This document shows positions 28,586-36,866 of a DNA stretch of 37,152 nucleotides, in pieces; positions within the stretch are counted from its first letter, which is position 1; every line of letters begins with the position of its first letter. The notes beneath the pieces are model-generated. The model was given only the letters and a program-made list of their open reading frames with translations, was not told where the DNA came from and did not search any database. Position numbers and translations under genes: made by a program. Source of the DNA: a virus; IMG/VR virus record IMGVR_UViG_3300010370_000097, positions 1 to 37,152 of that record. One strand, 5' to 3'.

Positions 28586-30805
28586 TTACTTTAGCGGGTT
28601 GAGGTTTTCAACAATAACATTCTTGACAAATGCGCGAAGCTCTCTGCCTTCAAGCATTACTGTAAGGTTTATGTTTGGAGTTCCACCGAAACCTCCACCA
28701 CCTACTTGTTTGACAGCTTTAGCAAGTGGATCAACCAAATAGTCTTTGCCGTCTTCAAGAGGAATAACAGCTTCTCTGCCTCTTTCACCTATTGTAACGT
28801 TATTGACTTCTCTGGTTACGATACCACCAACAGCCATTTCTGTTTCTTCTTCCTGCGCTTCCTTTGACTTCACACCTGTATACCCAGCATAATCGGAAGC
28901 CATTAAACTAGCATCAATACCCAACGATACTGCGGTACCCCAGCCTGGTATCATGGCCGCAAGTCCAGAACCAAATTCAAGTGCTGCTCCAGCATAATCA
29001 CCTTCCATCCATCTACTAATAGCCATCATTCCGCCAATCAAAATGGAAAGACCGGGTATTTTTTTAAGGAATTCCATACCAAAAACTTTACCAAACATGC
29101 CACCTATACTTTTTATTTCTTTTAAAGCTGTGAAAAAACTCTTTGTAACAGTAGTAATTTCTCCAAACAGCTTAAAAAGGGTGCTTACTTTATTAATCAT
29201 TTTAGCAACGCCCATTGCGGCAAAACCAACGTTGTCTCCGAAGCTAGCAAAAAATTGCATTACTGACATCATAGGTCTTAGGATTGCTGTTAATGCCTCG
29301 CCGCTCAAAGCCATTTGCTTCTGAATTGCTTCAAGCGATTCAGCTATAGTTAAAGTAGCTTCTGCTTGTTTTTTCATAGTGTCTGACGAATCATCAGAAC
29401 CTTCGATAAAGCTATTGATAGATTCGGCAGAGTCCAATACTCCTTCGTCAAGCTGACCGAATAACTTTTTCATCTTATCGATGTCACCGTTAATACCCGG
29501 AATGCTACCCGCAAAAGCTTGAAGTTCTCTTCTATGCATGGAGTTAACCGACTTCCCAGCAGCGTCGAATGCTTGCTTCATCTTCATTATTTGTTCGGCA
29601 GGGTCTTCTGTGTTTAGCATATCAATTGTGTTTAAGAACGGGCCTCCCAACAATGCATTAAACTTACCAACTGATTCAGAAGCACCATCGAATTGATCAA
29701 AACCCTGTGCAATAGATTGAAGGTCTTCAATAGCAACACCAGTCTTTCTTGTTATGACTTCCATTTTACGGAATATATTTTCATAATTTGAACCAAATTG
29801 CGCCAAGAAACCTTTTACTTTACCGAAATCCGCCATGACTTCTTTGGTAGACTTTCCGATAGCGTTAGAGAAAGTTCTCATTTCACGCATATTTTCTTGG
29901 GCTGCTTCTATAGAATCTCCAAACCCTTTGGTCATATCTTGAATAGTAGAGGCATAGTCCTCATTAGAAACACCAAACTTTGTCATCAATGCCGAATCAG
30001 TTGCCAGAGTTTCTATTTGATCATCTGTTAACTCGGTAAAGTCGGACATGTTGACGTTTAATGATTCAACAGCCTGGGATGATTCTTCATACCCTATATT
30101 TAATTTTCTTAGATTTCTTTCAATTGAGTTTGTAGAATTGACTAATTTATCCCCGTATTCTGGACCGTAAGATTTTCTAAGTTCTGAAGTGACTTTCTGA
30201 AGTGAACTGAAAAGCTCTAAGTTTGCGTCAATAAATGTGTTTACTATAGAAGTAGCAATTTTGGTAGCAGTAAAAGAAGACTTTATACCTTCAATATAAC
30301 CGCCAATGGAGAAATTACCTTCTTCAATATTTTCAAACAAATTAGATAAAGCACTATCAGTAATACCAATTGACTGTGCGAATTGGTTACCGGCTGATGC
30401 GCCCATCGTCATGGACGAATTAAATATACCTAATGTTTCTGTAGATTTATCTAGGTTTTTGTTGAGTTCTTCTAGCTTTTTATCATACTCTGCGAGAAAT
30501 TTTAGCTGTTCCTCGTTCGCCTTGTCCTGTTCTTGGAGTAAGTCAAAATATCTTTGGGTTGCTTCTGCTTTTTTTATCTCGGCATCAGCAATTGACTTTT
30601 CGATTTCTAAACGTTGCTTTTGTGTTAACGCTAGAGATTTAAGTTTTTCATTCAAAGCCACAACAGCAGCTTCTTGACTCTCAAGTGATTTTTTTGCTTG
30701 ATCGGCTTGTTTTTGTAGTCTTCTTGCTTCAACTTCCGTCATACCAGGAGGCGAACTTCCACCTCCTGTACCACCACCTCCAGTTCCTCCTCCTTCAGCC
30801 CCCAT
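28586..30805 (-). CDS. Tail tape measure protein
   Basis: 739 residues. Order: Gly/Ser/Pro-rich start (3-21); long coiled coil (about 25-130, with LQKQADQAKKSLESQEAAV and similar); helical central region; hydrophobic helices near 515-660 (LSILIGGMMAISRW, ALEFGSGLAAMIPGWGTAV). The tape-measure-type end reads AVGGIVTREVNNVTIGERGREAVIPLEDG. At about 1.5 Angstrom per residue this implies a tail near 110 nm, similar to T4. AGGGAG lies seven nt before ATG 30805. It sits after the tube and tail-chaperone genes as in other contractile phages. Confidence 0.9.
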   Translation of the reverse strand: MGAEGGGTGGGGTGGGSSPPGMTEVEARRLQKQADQAKKSLESQEAAVVALNEKLKSLALTQKQRLEIEKSIADAEIKKAEATQRYFDLLQEQDKANEEQLKFLAEYDKKLEELNKNLDKSTETLGIFNSSMTMGASAGNQFAQSIGITDSALSNLFENIEEGNFSIGGYIEGIKSSFTATKIATSIVNTFIDANLELFSSLQKVTSELRKSYGPEYGDKLVNSTNSIERNLRKLNIGYEESSQAVESLNVNMSDFTELTDDQIETLATDSALMTKFGVSNEDYASTIQDMTKGFGDSIEAAQENMREMRTFSNAIGKSTKEVMADFGKVKGFLAQFGSNYENIFRKMEVITRKTGVAIEDLQSIAQGFDQFDGASESVGKFNALLGGPFLNTIDMLNTEDPAEQIMKMKQAFDAAGKSVNSMHRRELQAFAGSIPGINGDIDKMKKLFGQLDEGVLDSAESINSFIEGSDDSSDTMKKQAEATLTIAESLEAIQKQMALSGEALTAILRPMMSVMQFFASFGDNVGFAAMGVAKMINKVSTLFKLFGEITTVTKSFFTALKEIKSIGGMFGKVFGMEFLKKIPGLSILIGGMMAISRWMEGDYAGAALEFGSGLAAMIPGWGTAVSLGIDASLMASDYAGYTGVKSKEAQEEETEMAVGGIVTREVNNVTIGERGREAVIPLEDGKDYLVDPLAKAVKQVGGGGFGGTPNINLTVMLEGRELRAFVKNVIVENLNPLK

Positions 30806-30834
30806 AATATTACTCCCTTATTATATAAAACAAA

Positions 30835-31173
30835 TCAGTTCTTGAAAGGCCAAGGAATACCAGTCTTGCCTTCAAAATCACGAATAGCTTTCTCTAATAC
30901 ATTTTTAGTTCTATACGTTACTGGGTTATCAAGACCATAACGTTGAGCATCAGCCATATAACGACGCTCCAAACCCATAGCGGAAATAAGAGCAGCTAAT
31001 TCGTTTCTGGAACCAACCAGACGGAAAGGAAGTTCAATTCCTTTGGAACCATACGTTGCTTTTAGGAGAGTGCTTGTCCACCAACTCATAGCGTCAGCTA
31101 ACGCTTCGTTCAGTTGGTTGTTGAACATTTTCTTGACTTCATTTAAATCAATTACATTATCGTCTTTTGGCAT
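30835..31173 (-). CDS. Small virion-module protein, unknown
   Basis: 112 residues, mostly helical, no Cys. Segments: NVIDLNEVKKMFNNQLNEALADAMSWWTSTLLKA and LVGSRNELAALISAMGLERRYMADAQRYGLDNP, ending GIPWPFKN. It lies between the tail-chaperone pair and the tape measure, after a terminator and under a CTATTTATAATG motif, so it is expressed as its own late unit together with the tape measure. The family is not recognised. A tape-measure partner or tail component is plausible by position. Confidence 0.75.
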   Translation of the reverse strand: MPKDDNVIDLNEVKKMFNNQLNEALADAMSWWTSTLLKATYGSKGIELPFRLVGSRNELAALISAMGLERRYMADAQRYGLDNPVTYRTKNVLEKAIRDFEGKTGIPWPFKN

Positions 31174-31183
31174 GGTTACACCT

Positions 31184-31195
31184 CATTATAAATAG
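31184..31195 (-). promoter_or_regulatory. CTATTTATAATG motif (putative late promoter)
   Basis: Minus-strand CTATTTATAATG directly before the SD (GAGG) of the gene at 31173, and just downstream of a terminator. The plus strand of the same site reads TATAAATA, the exact T4 late consensus but in the antisense direction, so the orientation should be treated with caution. Confidence 0.45.
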
Positions 31196-31196
31196 T

Positions 31197-31228
31197 TGAT
31201 AAATAAAAAGACCGCCTTTACGGCGGTC
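31197..31228 (-). terminator. Intrinsic terminator after the tail-chaperone pair
   Basis: Minus-strand 7-bp all-strong stem GACCGCC/GGCGGTC (31228-31222 with 31216-31210), a 5-nt loop, then CTTTTTATTTATC. It ends the sheath-tube-gp26 unit before the tape-measure unit. Confidence 0.88.
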
Positions 31229-31232
31229 AGGG

Positions 31233-31439
31233 TTATTTCGATTTGCTTCTAGCTTTCTTTATTTGTTCTGCTTCTTTCTTGAACTGTTCGCCCAAGCGAT
31301 TCAGAAACCAACGACGAATATTGATAGGGAGGTTATAAGATTCAAAAATGGAAAACCCACCGTGATACTTCAATTGAAATATCTCTTCATAAACTCCCTG
31401 GATATACTTATGCGTCAGGCCAAAAAAACTTGATGCCAA
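31233..31439 (-). CDS. Small tail-assembly protein overlapping the gp26-like gene
   Basis: 68 residues, helical (HKYIQGVYEEIFQLKYHGGFSIFESYNLPINIRRWFLNRLGEQF then a Lys-rich tail). The FSIFESYNLP..LRRWF type is common downstream of gp26-like genes in T4-superfamily phages. It overlaps the gp26-like gene by 32 nt. The start shown is a TTG with a good GGAGG six nt upstream; there is no ATG. The overlap also contains seven T residues, and the second frame is +1 relative to the first, so the segment could instead be made as a frameshift extension like lambda G-T. It occupies the tail chaperone place between tube and tape measure. Confidence 0.7.
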   Translation of the reverse strand: MASSFFGLTHKYIQGVYEEIFQLKYHGGFSIFESYNLPINIRRWFLNRLGEQFKKEAEQIKKARSKSK

Positions 31440-32241
31440 TCGGTACCTCCACGACCGATTGAGTATTACACTTATTACAAGACAAGCTATATTTCAAGTC
31501 AACGTTTGGAGTACTGGACTTAATAGCCTTTCGCAAGTATCGTGAATCAAATGCGGACATACCTGTAACATATGCGTTGATGAAGGCTATATCTTCATTA
31601 CCATTTATGGTAAGAATCAAACTTTTTAACTGGTCTGTGACCAACGTACTAGCAACGGATGTCTTGTCAACATTGAGAACTTCTTTTTCGTCGTAACCGG
31701 TAAGAAGTCTAAACTCAATCGTATCACCGCTCTTTGGAAGCTTTACAATGCAAGAGCCACGATCTGAGAAATGTACATCTTCTGGTTTAACATACTCAAT
31801 ATTTTCTGCTTGTTCAAGGTCATAGTTGATATCATGCTTTTGTCCACAAGCAGGACAAGTAGCTGTTGCCTCATACTCTGGACCATAGCCAGTAATGCGA
31901 ATAGCTATTAGAATAGCATTTCTATCACATACCAATAGGCTTGAAGGATCTATATTCTTATCAAGAATAACACTTTGAATTAAACGGTCCAATACAAGAC
32001 CTTTCTTGATCAAAGCTTCTGACGTAAGGATATCTTCTTCCTTAGCTGTCATATGCTTTATCTCAATAGAAGGTTTGCGATGAAGCGGGTGGCTTGGTGG
32101 ATAAAACATTCCACGGGATGGTAGCTCAACAAACTCACTTGGAACTGAAATACTAATGTGCGTTTGTGGCATTGCGCTCACAGGATCAACGGAAAAAGCA
32201 GGCTGTGGAGCTTGCAGCCTGCTCTGGTTATTTCTAGACAA
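31408..32241 (-). CDS. 26: T4 gp26-like baseplate hub / tail assembly protein
   Basis: 277 residues from a TTG at 32241 with GAGG five nt upstream; no ATG occurs before residue 24. It matches the T4 baseplate protein family: ELPSRGMFYPPSHPLHRKPSIEIKHMTAKEEDIL near 38-71, LDRLIQSVI near 83-91, and LLVCDRNAILIAIRITGYGPEY near 101-122. Zinc-ribbon pairs are CPAC near 129-132 and CNKC near 257-260. Proteins of this family sit where other phages keep tail-chaperone genes. Its 3' end overlaps the small partner gene through a T7 run. Confidence 0.85.
   Translation of the reverse strand: MSRNNQSRLQAPQPAFSVDPVSAMPQTHISISVPSEFVELPSRGMFYPPSHPLHRKPSIEIKHMTAKEEDILTSEALIKKGLVLDRLIQSVILDKNIDPSSLLVCDRNAILIAIRITGYGPEYEATATCPACGQKHDINYDLEQAENIEYVKPEDVHFSDRGSCIVKLPKSGDTIEFRLLTGYDEKEVLNVDKTSVASTLVTDQLKSLILTINGNEDIAFINAYVTGMSAFDSRYLRKAIKSSTPNVDLKYSLSCNKCNTQSVVEVPIGIKFFWPDA
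31422..31428 (-). other. T7 run in the overlap of the tail-chaperone genes (possible frameshift site)
   Basis: On the minus strand the gp26-like frame reads AAG TTT TTT TGG and the partner frame AGT TTT TTT GGC. A +1 (or -2) slip on the T run would fuse them 5 codons before the first stop. This is sequence-visible, but use is unproven, since the partner also has its own TTG with an SD. Confidence 0.4.
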
Positions 32242-32261
32242 TTTTACCTCTCAAATATAAA

Positions 32262-32882
32262 TTATCTTCTATTGCTCAAATCAAAGAAAGTGTTTCTAAC
32301 TGACTGGAATGGCTCGGCCACGTTTGTTGGTTGACCAGAAATATCGACCGAAGAACCAGCACCAGGGACAAAGCAAGTAGCCCAATCGTATTTTAGGGTA
32401 AGAGAAATTTCTGATAAGTCTTCAGTACCATAAGATAGGTCGCCCAAGTCAATACCGGCGATAAAGGCATTTCTTAGGGTCCATTCTTCAAGGACATCAA
32501 GATCACCTTCGGAACCAATCTGCTTGATGATGACACCCTTTAGGGCACCAACAGCACGGGACTTGGACATTGTGGATAAGTCTTGAACGTCCATTGGAGG
32601 ATGATAGCCTGCATTCTGGATAATAGCCATTGTGTTTGCAACAGCGTCTGGTTCAACTGGATCGACCAGAGTAACTGATACATCCTGCCATTCGACCTTA
32701 CCTGGGTAATTGAAGGTATGGTTTAAGAAAGTATGTTGAGCAGAACCAATATTAAATTTTGGCTTAGTAACTGTTTTAGCATACCAAGTAGCAGCACCTG
32801 GATATGCTAGAAGTTGTACTGTGAACCGAAACTTTCTTTTTGGATCTCTAAGTGTTGCGTCTGTCCAGAAAGCATTTGCCAT
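32262..32882 (-). CDS. 19: Tail tube protein (gp19 family)
   Basis: 206 residues, typical of myovirus tube subunits (T4 gp19 has 163). It starts MANAFWTDATLRDPKRKFRFTVQ, then has the beta-sandwich features YAKTVTKPKF near 34-43, VEWQDVSVTLVDPVEP near 63-78, and a C-terminal strand LSEISLTLKYDWATCF. The WQDVSVTLVD and 'Y..E....SLT..YDWA' pieces are the family's most constant parts. It polymerises into the inner tube inside the sheath. It lies 44 nt after the sheath gene, as in T4 (18-19 order), with AGGAG before ATG 32882. Confidence 0.9.
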   Translation of the reverse strand: MANAFWTDATLRDPKRKFRFTVQLLAYPGAATWYAKTVTKPKFNIGSAQHTFLNHTFNYPGKVEWQDVSVTLVDPVEPDAVANTMAIIQNAGYHPPMDVQDLSTMSKSRAVGALKGVIIKQIGSEGDLDVLEEWTLRNAFIAGIDLGDLSYGTEDLSEISLTLKYDWATCFVPGAGSSVDISGQPTNVAEPFQSVRNTFFDLSNRR

Positions 32883-32926
32883 TATTTGTTTCTCCTATTC
32901 TATAGTAAGTAGTGTGAACTTATTTT

Positions 32927-35878
32927 TCAGTCTTCGAAAGAAGCACCGGTTCTGGAGATAACGAAGTCAACTGCGATGAATTCGATAGCTCTTGCTGGTT
33001 TCAAGTAGATCTTGGCGTATAGAATGTTACGATCTATCAAGTCTGGAGTTGTTGTAGTTTCATCAAGGATAAGTCTGTATTCGGTCAAACCCAGTCTGGC
33101 TTGGACTGAACCCAAGAATGGTTCAACAGCAGCCTTGAAACGATTCCAAGTTACGGTGACGTTTGGATCGAAAAGAACGTTAGCAGCAAATCTAGAAATC
33201 TGCTTCTTGACGTAGATCATTAGTCTACGAACATTGATACGGTCAAGAGCAGAAGGAGTGACTTGAAGCGTCTTTTGACCAAAGACCACAATGCCCTCAG
33301 ATGGGAAAGAAGCAATTGGGTTGATGTTTGCGGCGTAAAGGTCATCACGTTGCTTAGAGGTTAGCTTCTCAACAACGTTGACGACAGGCAAACCAGCAGC
33401 ACCTGTGCTTAGACCACCACGGTTGAAACCAGCAGGAGCAAACCAAACTTCGCTAACTCTTTCAGAGGAAGCCATAGTTCCGAGTGCGACAACTGAAGGT
33501 GGAACCCAAACCAATTGACCATTGATTGAATCGCGAATTTGTACCCAAGGGTAGTAAGTACAAGCATACGAGGAATTGATTCTACGGGCGCGGAGGTTGG
33601 TTACTGCGTTGTTAACAGAACCAAGTCTTGACTTGAATGTTCTTGTAGTAGCGTTTGCTTCGGTAGAAGCTTTGTAACCATCATCAATATCAATGACAGC
33701 AAGAGCGTCAGCACGGGATTCGCAAGCAGTAATAACCTTATCTGTGATTGCACTATTACGAATGCCTGGGACAACGATCATGTTTGTTTCAAGCATATTT
33801 GGATCAGAAGCCAAGTCAATAGCTACTTCAACCGAGTTGTATTCTGCGCTAGCCTTGTTGTTGGTACCAGACAATCTTCTGTATTGGAAAGGTTCGGCTT
33901 CTTGAATGTTTAGACCATCAGAGCCGCCTTGGAATAGTGCTGTGAAGCGTGCGAAGCCAGCATTGATGACTGACTTGTAGCCAGAGTCACTACCGGTTGC
34001 AGAGGCATTTAGAGCGGTCTTGGAGGTACCAGCAGCGCGAGAACCGCTTAGGTAATAAGCTTGGTTATTATTGCTGCCACCGACGATAAGATCATCAAGC
34101 GAGAATACCCATTGATGTTCAAATACAGAGCTAGCGGAAAGACCACCAATACCAATGTTTTGGCTCTCATCAATACCGTATAGTCTTAGGCAATCTGGAA
34201 CGCTAGCATCGTAGCGGCTAGAGTCAGCACTAATGGTTGTACGAGCGCCAAAGTAAGCTTTGGTTGGATCTGTGATAGAACCATCAGAAGCAGAAAGTCT
34301 TTGTGAAGTACCTGGGAATACAACCGAAGAAGTAAAGGTACTAGCACCACTAATGTAAGAATCAGTTCTACTGGCAGGCCAGAAGCTACCGTGTCCAATC
34401 ATACTAACAAGTGTACCAGCGGTTGTGCCGGTTCTTAGTTGAGAAACAGTCTTTGGACGAATTGGACCATAGACACCAAACGGTAATAGTTCTGCTCCAA
34501 ATAGACCTTCTTCCAAAGAAGGATTAACTTCAACGCGGATATAACGTGATTGGTTATCATATTGACCATATTCTTTATTGATACGAAGTGTGTAATCAAA
34601 CTTTCTTGTCTTATCACCAATACGCACACCGATATAATCGGTTGAGTTTGGATTTAGATTTACGTTATCGAATCTTTCAAGAACAGTTGGCGAAGCATCT
34701 GTATCGCGAATTGAGCGAATAACAACGCTGAACTTTCCGTAAGGTTCGACATCGGCATTTGGAGATACTTGTAGATTCTCAATAGAAACTTTGATATTCT
34801 TTTGTGTCCATTCACCGGCATCTAAGCCGTGGAAACGGAATAGCTTAGTCATCGTATCGTAAGAATAAGAGCCTGTATCTGTGTTTAGATCTTGCGAGAA
34901 AAACCAACCAGTTCTTGCATCAATGATGTTGGAATCTGTACGCATTGAGAAGTTTGGACCAAATCTCATTCCGTTGTAGGCATATCCATCGGATAAAACT
35001 GAACCGGTTGTCTTAGCAACTGGTGAAAGCCAAGCGAATACTTCGCTGAATGTACCAGTTAGAATTTGCTGAACTTGTGTTTCGTAAGTCTCTCCAAGCC
35101 AGTAAACTCCTTCATTCTTGGTTAGAGATGTGGAATCAACAAGAATGGTGTTGGTCAACACAGGGTTGGTATTGAACACATTTCTTGCAAATTGTGAACT
35201 GTCTCTATCAAGATTGAACTTGAACTTGATTGGAGTTCCATAAGCATTAGTGGAGAAAACTTGTGCGGTAAGTTCAACAGCAGCGTTAGAACCACTAAAG
35301 CGAATAACTTCATTAGAACCAGTACCTGCCGCACCAGTTCTATCAAGTGTACCAGAAAGTACGATACCGCCCTTGGTAACGTAGAATACAGCAGCCAAAG
35401 TGGCTGTATGTTGACCATTGCTAGCAGATGGAGCAACGAATAGACCATAAGCTCCACCACCAGTAGCGGTGCCATAAGAAACTGAGCTAGGTGATGAGCC
35501 GCCTGAATAATCATAGGTTGTCCAGCCTGCTTCTCCATTAGCGTCGGTTGTTTCAGCGTGTGGAGTTCCAAGCAAACGAATGAAGTTAACTGGTCCAACA
35601 CCAGCAGCGAGATAAGCTTGTGCGCCATAAACACCGTAGGTGGGACCAGCAAAAGTGGAAGCTCTGTAATCAGAGTCAATACCACCAGCTACAGGAGGAC
35701 CGAATTGATCAACGAAATCGGAAAACGAGTCAACCTTGATTGGGTGCATAGCGCGACCCTTTGTAGCGCGACCAATGATGGTTGGTCCAATAGCACCTGG
35801 AGGTTGAGGAATTTGGGAGTTATCAATCTCGTTGAGAAAGATACCTGGTGAAACAAACTTAAAACTATTAGCTGGCAT
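32927..35878 (-). CDS. 18: Tail sheath protein (gp18 family), enlarged
   Basis: 983 residues against 659 in T4 gp18. The N-terminus is canonical: FVSPGIFLNEIDNSQIP near 8-24, then GPTIIGRATKGRAMHPIKVDSFSDFVDQFG near 31-60 and GVYGAQAYLAAGVGPVNFIRLLG. The conserved C-terminal core is also present: VPPSVVALGTMASSERVSEVWFAPAGFNRG, then SEGIVVFGQKTLQ and NVRRLMIYVKKQISRFAANVLFDPN. The extra length is in the middle (about 130-640), Ser/Thr/Gly-rich and probably surface-exposed domains on the contractile sheath. AGAGGAG precedes ATG 35878, downstream of CTATTTATTTATG. Confidence 0.95.
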   Translation of the reverse strand: MPANSFKFVSPGIFLNEIDNSQIPQPPGAIGPTIIGRATKGRAMHPIKVDSFSDFVDQFGPPVAGGIDSDYRASTFAGPTYGVYGAQAYLAAGVGPVNFIRLLGTPHAETTDANGEAGWTTYDYSGGSSPSSVSYGTATGGGAYGLFVAPSASNGQHTATLAAVFYVTKGGIVLSGTLDRTGAAGTGSNEVIRFSGSNAAVELTAQVFSTNAYGTPIKFKFNLDRDSSQFARNVFNTNPVLTNTILVDSTSLTKNEGVYWLGETYETQVQQILTGTFSEVFAWLSPVAKTTGSVLSDGYAYNGMRFGPNFSMRTDSNIIDARTGWFFSQDLNTDTGSYSYDTMTKLFRFHGLDAGEWTQKNIKVSIENLQVSPNADVEPYGKFSVVIRSIRDTDASPTVLERFDNVNLNPNSTDYIGVRIGDKTRKFDYTLRINKEYGQYDNQSRYIRVEVNPSLEEGLFGAELLPFGVYGPIRPKTVSQLRTGTTAGTLVSMIGHGSFWPASRTDSYISGASTFTSSVVFPGTSQRLSASDGSITDPTKAYFGARTTISADSSRYDASVPDCLRLYGIDESQNIGIGGLSASSVFEHQWVFSLDDLIVGGSNNNQAYYLSGSRAAGTSKTALNASATGSDSGYKSVINAGFARFTALFQGGSDGLNIQEAEPFQYRRLSGTNNKASAEYNSVEVAIDLASDPNMLETNMIVVPGIRNSAITDKVITACESRADALAVIDIDDGYKASTEANATTRTFKSRLGSVNNAVTNLRARRINSSYACTYYPWVQIRDSINGQLVWVPPSVVALGTMASSERVSEVWFAPAGFNRGGLSTGAAGLPVVNVVEKLTSKQRDDLYAANINPIASFPSEGIVVFGQKTLQVTPSALDRINVRRLMIYVKKQISRFAANVLFDPNVTVTWNRFKAAVEPFLGSVQARLGLTEYRLILDETTTTPDLIDRNILYAKIYLKPARAIEFIAVDFVISRTGASFED

Positions 35879-35901
35879 AGAATTCTCCTCTATAGAAACT
35901 T

Positions 35902-35914
35902 CATAAATAAATAG
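35902..35914 (-). promoter_or_regulatory. CTATTTATTTATG motif before the sheath gene (putative late promoter)
   Basis: Minus-strand CTATTTATTTATG, identical over 13 nt to the copy before the kinase-like gene, 24 nt upstream of the sheath ATG. No terminator stem is adjacent, which supports a promoter reading over a terminator tail. Confidence 0.55.
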
Positions 35915-35942
35915 TTATTATTGCTCCCAAACGTCTTTTCTC

Positions 35943-36866
35943 TTAGCGTTTGTAAAAAGAACGTGGGGTATAAATTGGTTCTTCTCCAAGAATTACTTGT
36001 TCTCTTCCAATTTTGAATTCAACTGCATTCTCTCTAATGGCTATCTTTGGTCTATCAGAGTTAGAAGCTTCACCGAGCAAATAACCAAGAACTTTAATTT
36101 CAATATCGGTTTTGTATATTCTTTCTTCGTCTTGAAATGACTTTACGTTATAGTTCTGTCCAAAACTACCTTGAATAAACGCTTCGTATTTGTGGCCTTC
36201 GTTTCTAATAGATATCGCAGTTATCTGCCCTGTTCTGGTCAAGAACGGAGTTATCAAATCGTTTATCTGTTGTTGATATTCGGCTCTTATCGAAATGCTA
36301 TATTTTACTTCAATGTAGGTTGGAATAGGCATTGATAAGGTTTCATATACAACTTTAGAACTTGAACCTGGATAGTTATCTTGTCCTGGGCCTCTACCAG
36401 TAGTAAGCGTAGGAACTGTGCGACGTTTATCAGCATTTATAAAGTTTGCTGTTTTATCTTGTCTGATACGACGAGCAACTTCAATTGCCCCTCCTTTCTC
36501 ATCAGCAATGTTTCCAAGATGTGCCGAAGCAACTCCCTTAAAGTTCGGATCCTTTGAAATACTAGTTCTTTCCAAAGTCATCATTGGAAAAATCAAAAAA
36601 CCGTTTTCATCTCTAAGTTCTTTCTTATTCTTTATTTGGTTGGATCTTTCTGATGCAACCCAAACAACAGGAACCTTTTTGAAACCTTTGTTTGTTTGAG
36701 TGTGGAGGTTCAAAGTTTCGTTAAGATAATTGTACATTGCCACATCAATCGTTTCAATTGTAGAAGGCATCATAGTAATTTCACGAATAATCCTATCTGC
36801 ATCCTTTATACCAGTATGAGAATACAACTCTTCTGGTGGTTTATCCGGTGGTGTTTTAGGTGGCAT
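35943..36866 (-). CDS. 15: Tail terminator / sheath stabiliser (T4 gp15-like)
   Basis: 307 residues from ATG 36866 (AAGGA seven nt upstream). A GTG at 36893 with its own AAGG would add nine residues and cannot be excluded. The pattern recalls gp15: VPVVWVASERS near 65-75, IFPMMTLERTSIS near 92-104, YETLSMPIPTYIEVKYSISIRAEYQQQINDLITPFL spanning about 173-208, then a strand pair with TDIEIKVLGYLLG near 255-267. In T4 gp15 caps the finished tube and sheath and joins them to the neck. The place just before the sheath gene fits; the terminase genes that separate 15 from 18 in T4 are not here. Confidence 0.75.
   Translation of the reverse strand: MPPKTPPDKPPEELYSHTGIKDADRIIREITMMPSTIETIDVAMYNYLNETLNLHTQTNKGFKKVPVVWVASERSNQIKNKKELRDENGFLIFPMMTLERTSISKDPNFKGVASAHLGNIADEKGGAIEVARRIRQDKTANFINADKRRTVPTLTTGRGPGQDNYPGSSSKVVYETLSMPIPTYIEVKYSISIRAEYQQQINDLITPFLTRTGQITAISIRNEGHKYEAFIQGSFGQNYNVKSFQDEERIYKTDIEIKVLGYLLGEASNSDRPKIAIRENAVEFKIGREQVILGEEPIYTPRSFYKR

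Noticed and set aside
31187-31194. Perfect T4 late promoter TATAAATA on the plus strand
   Set aside because: It would transcribe away from every gene in the window. It is the complement of the minus-strand CTATTTATA element placed before a gene. Kept only as a caution about motif direction.
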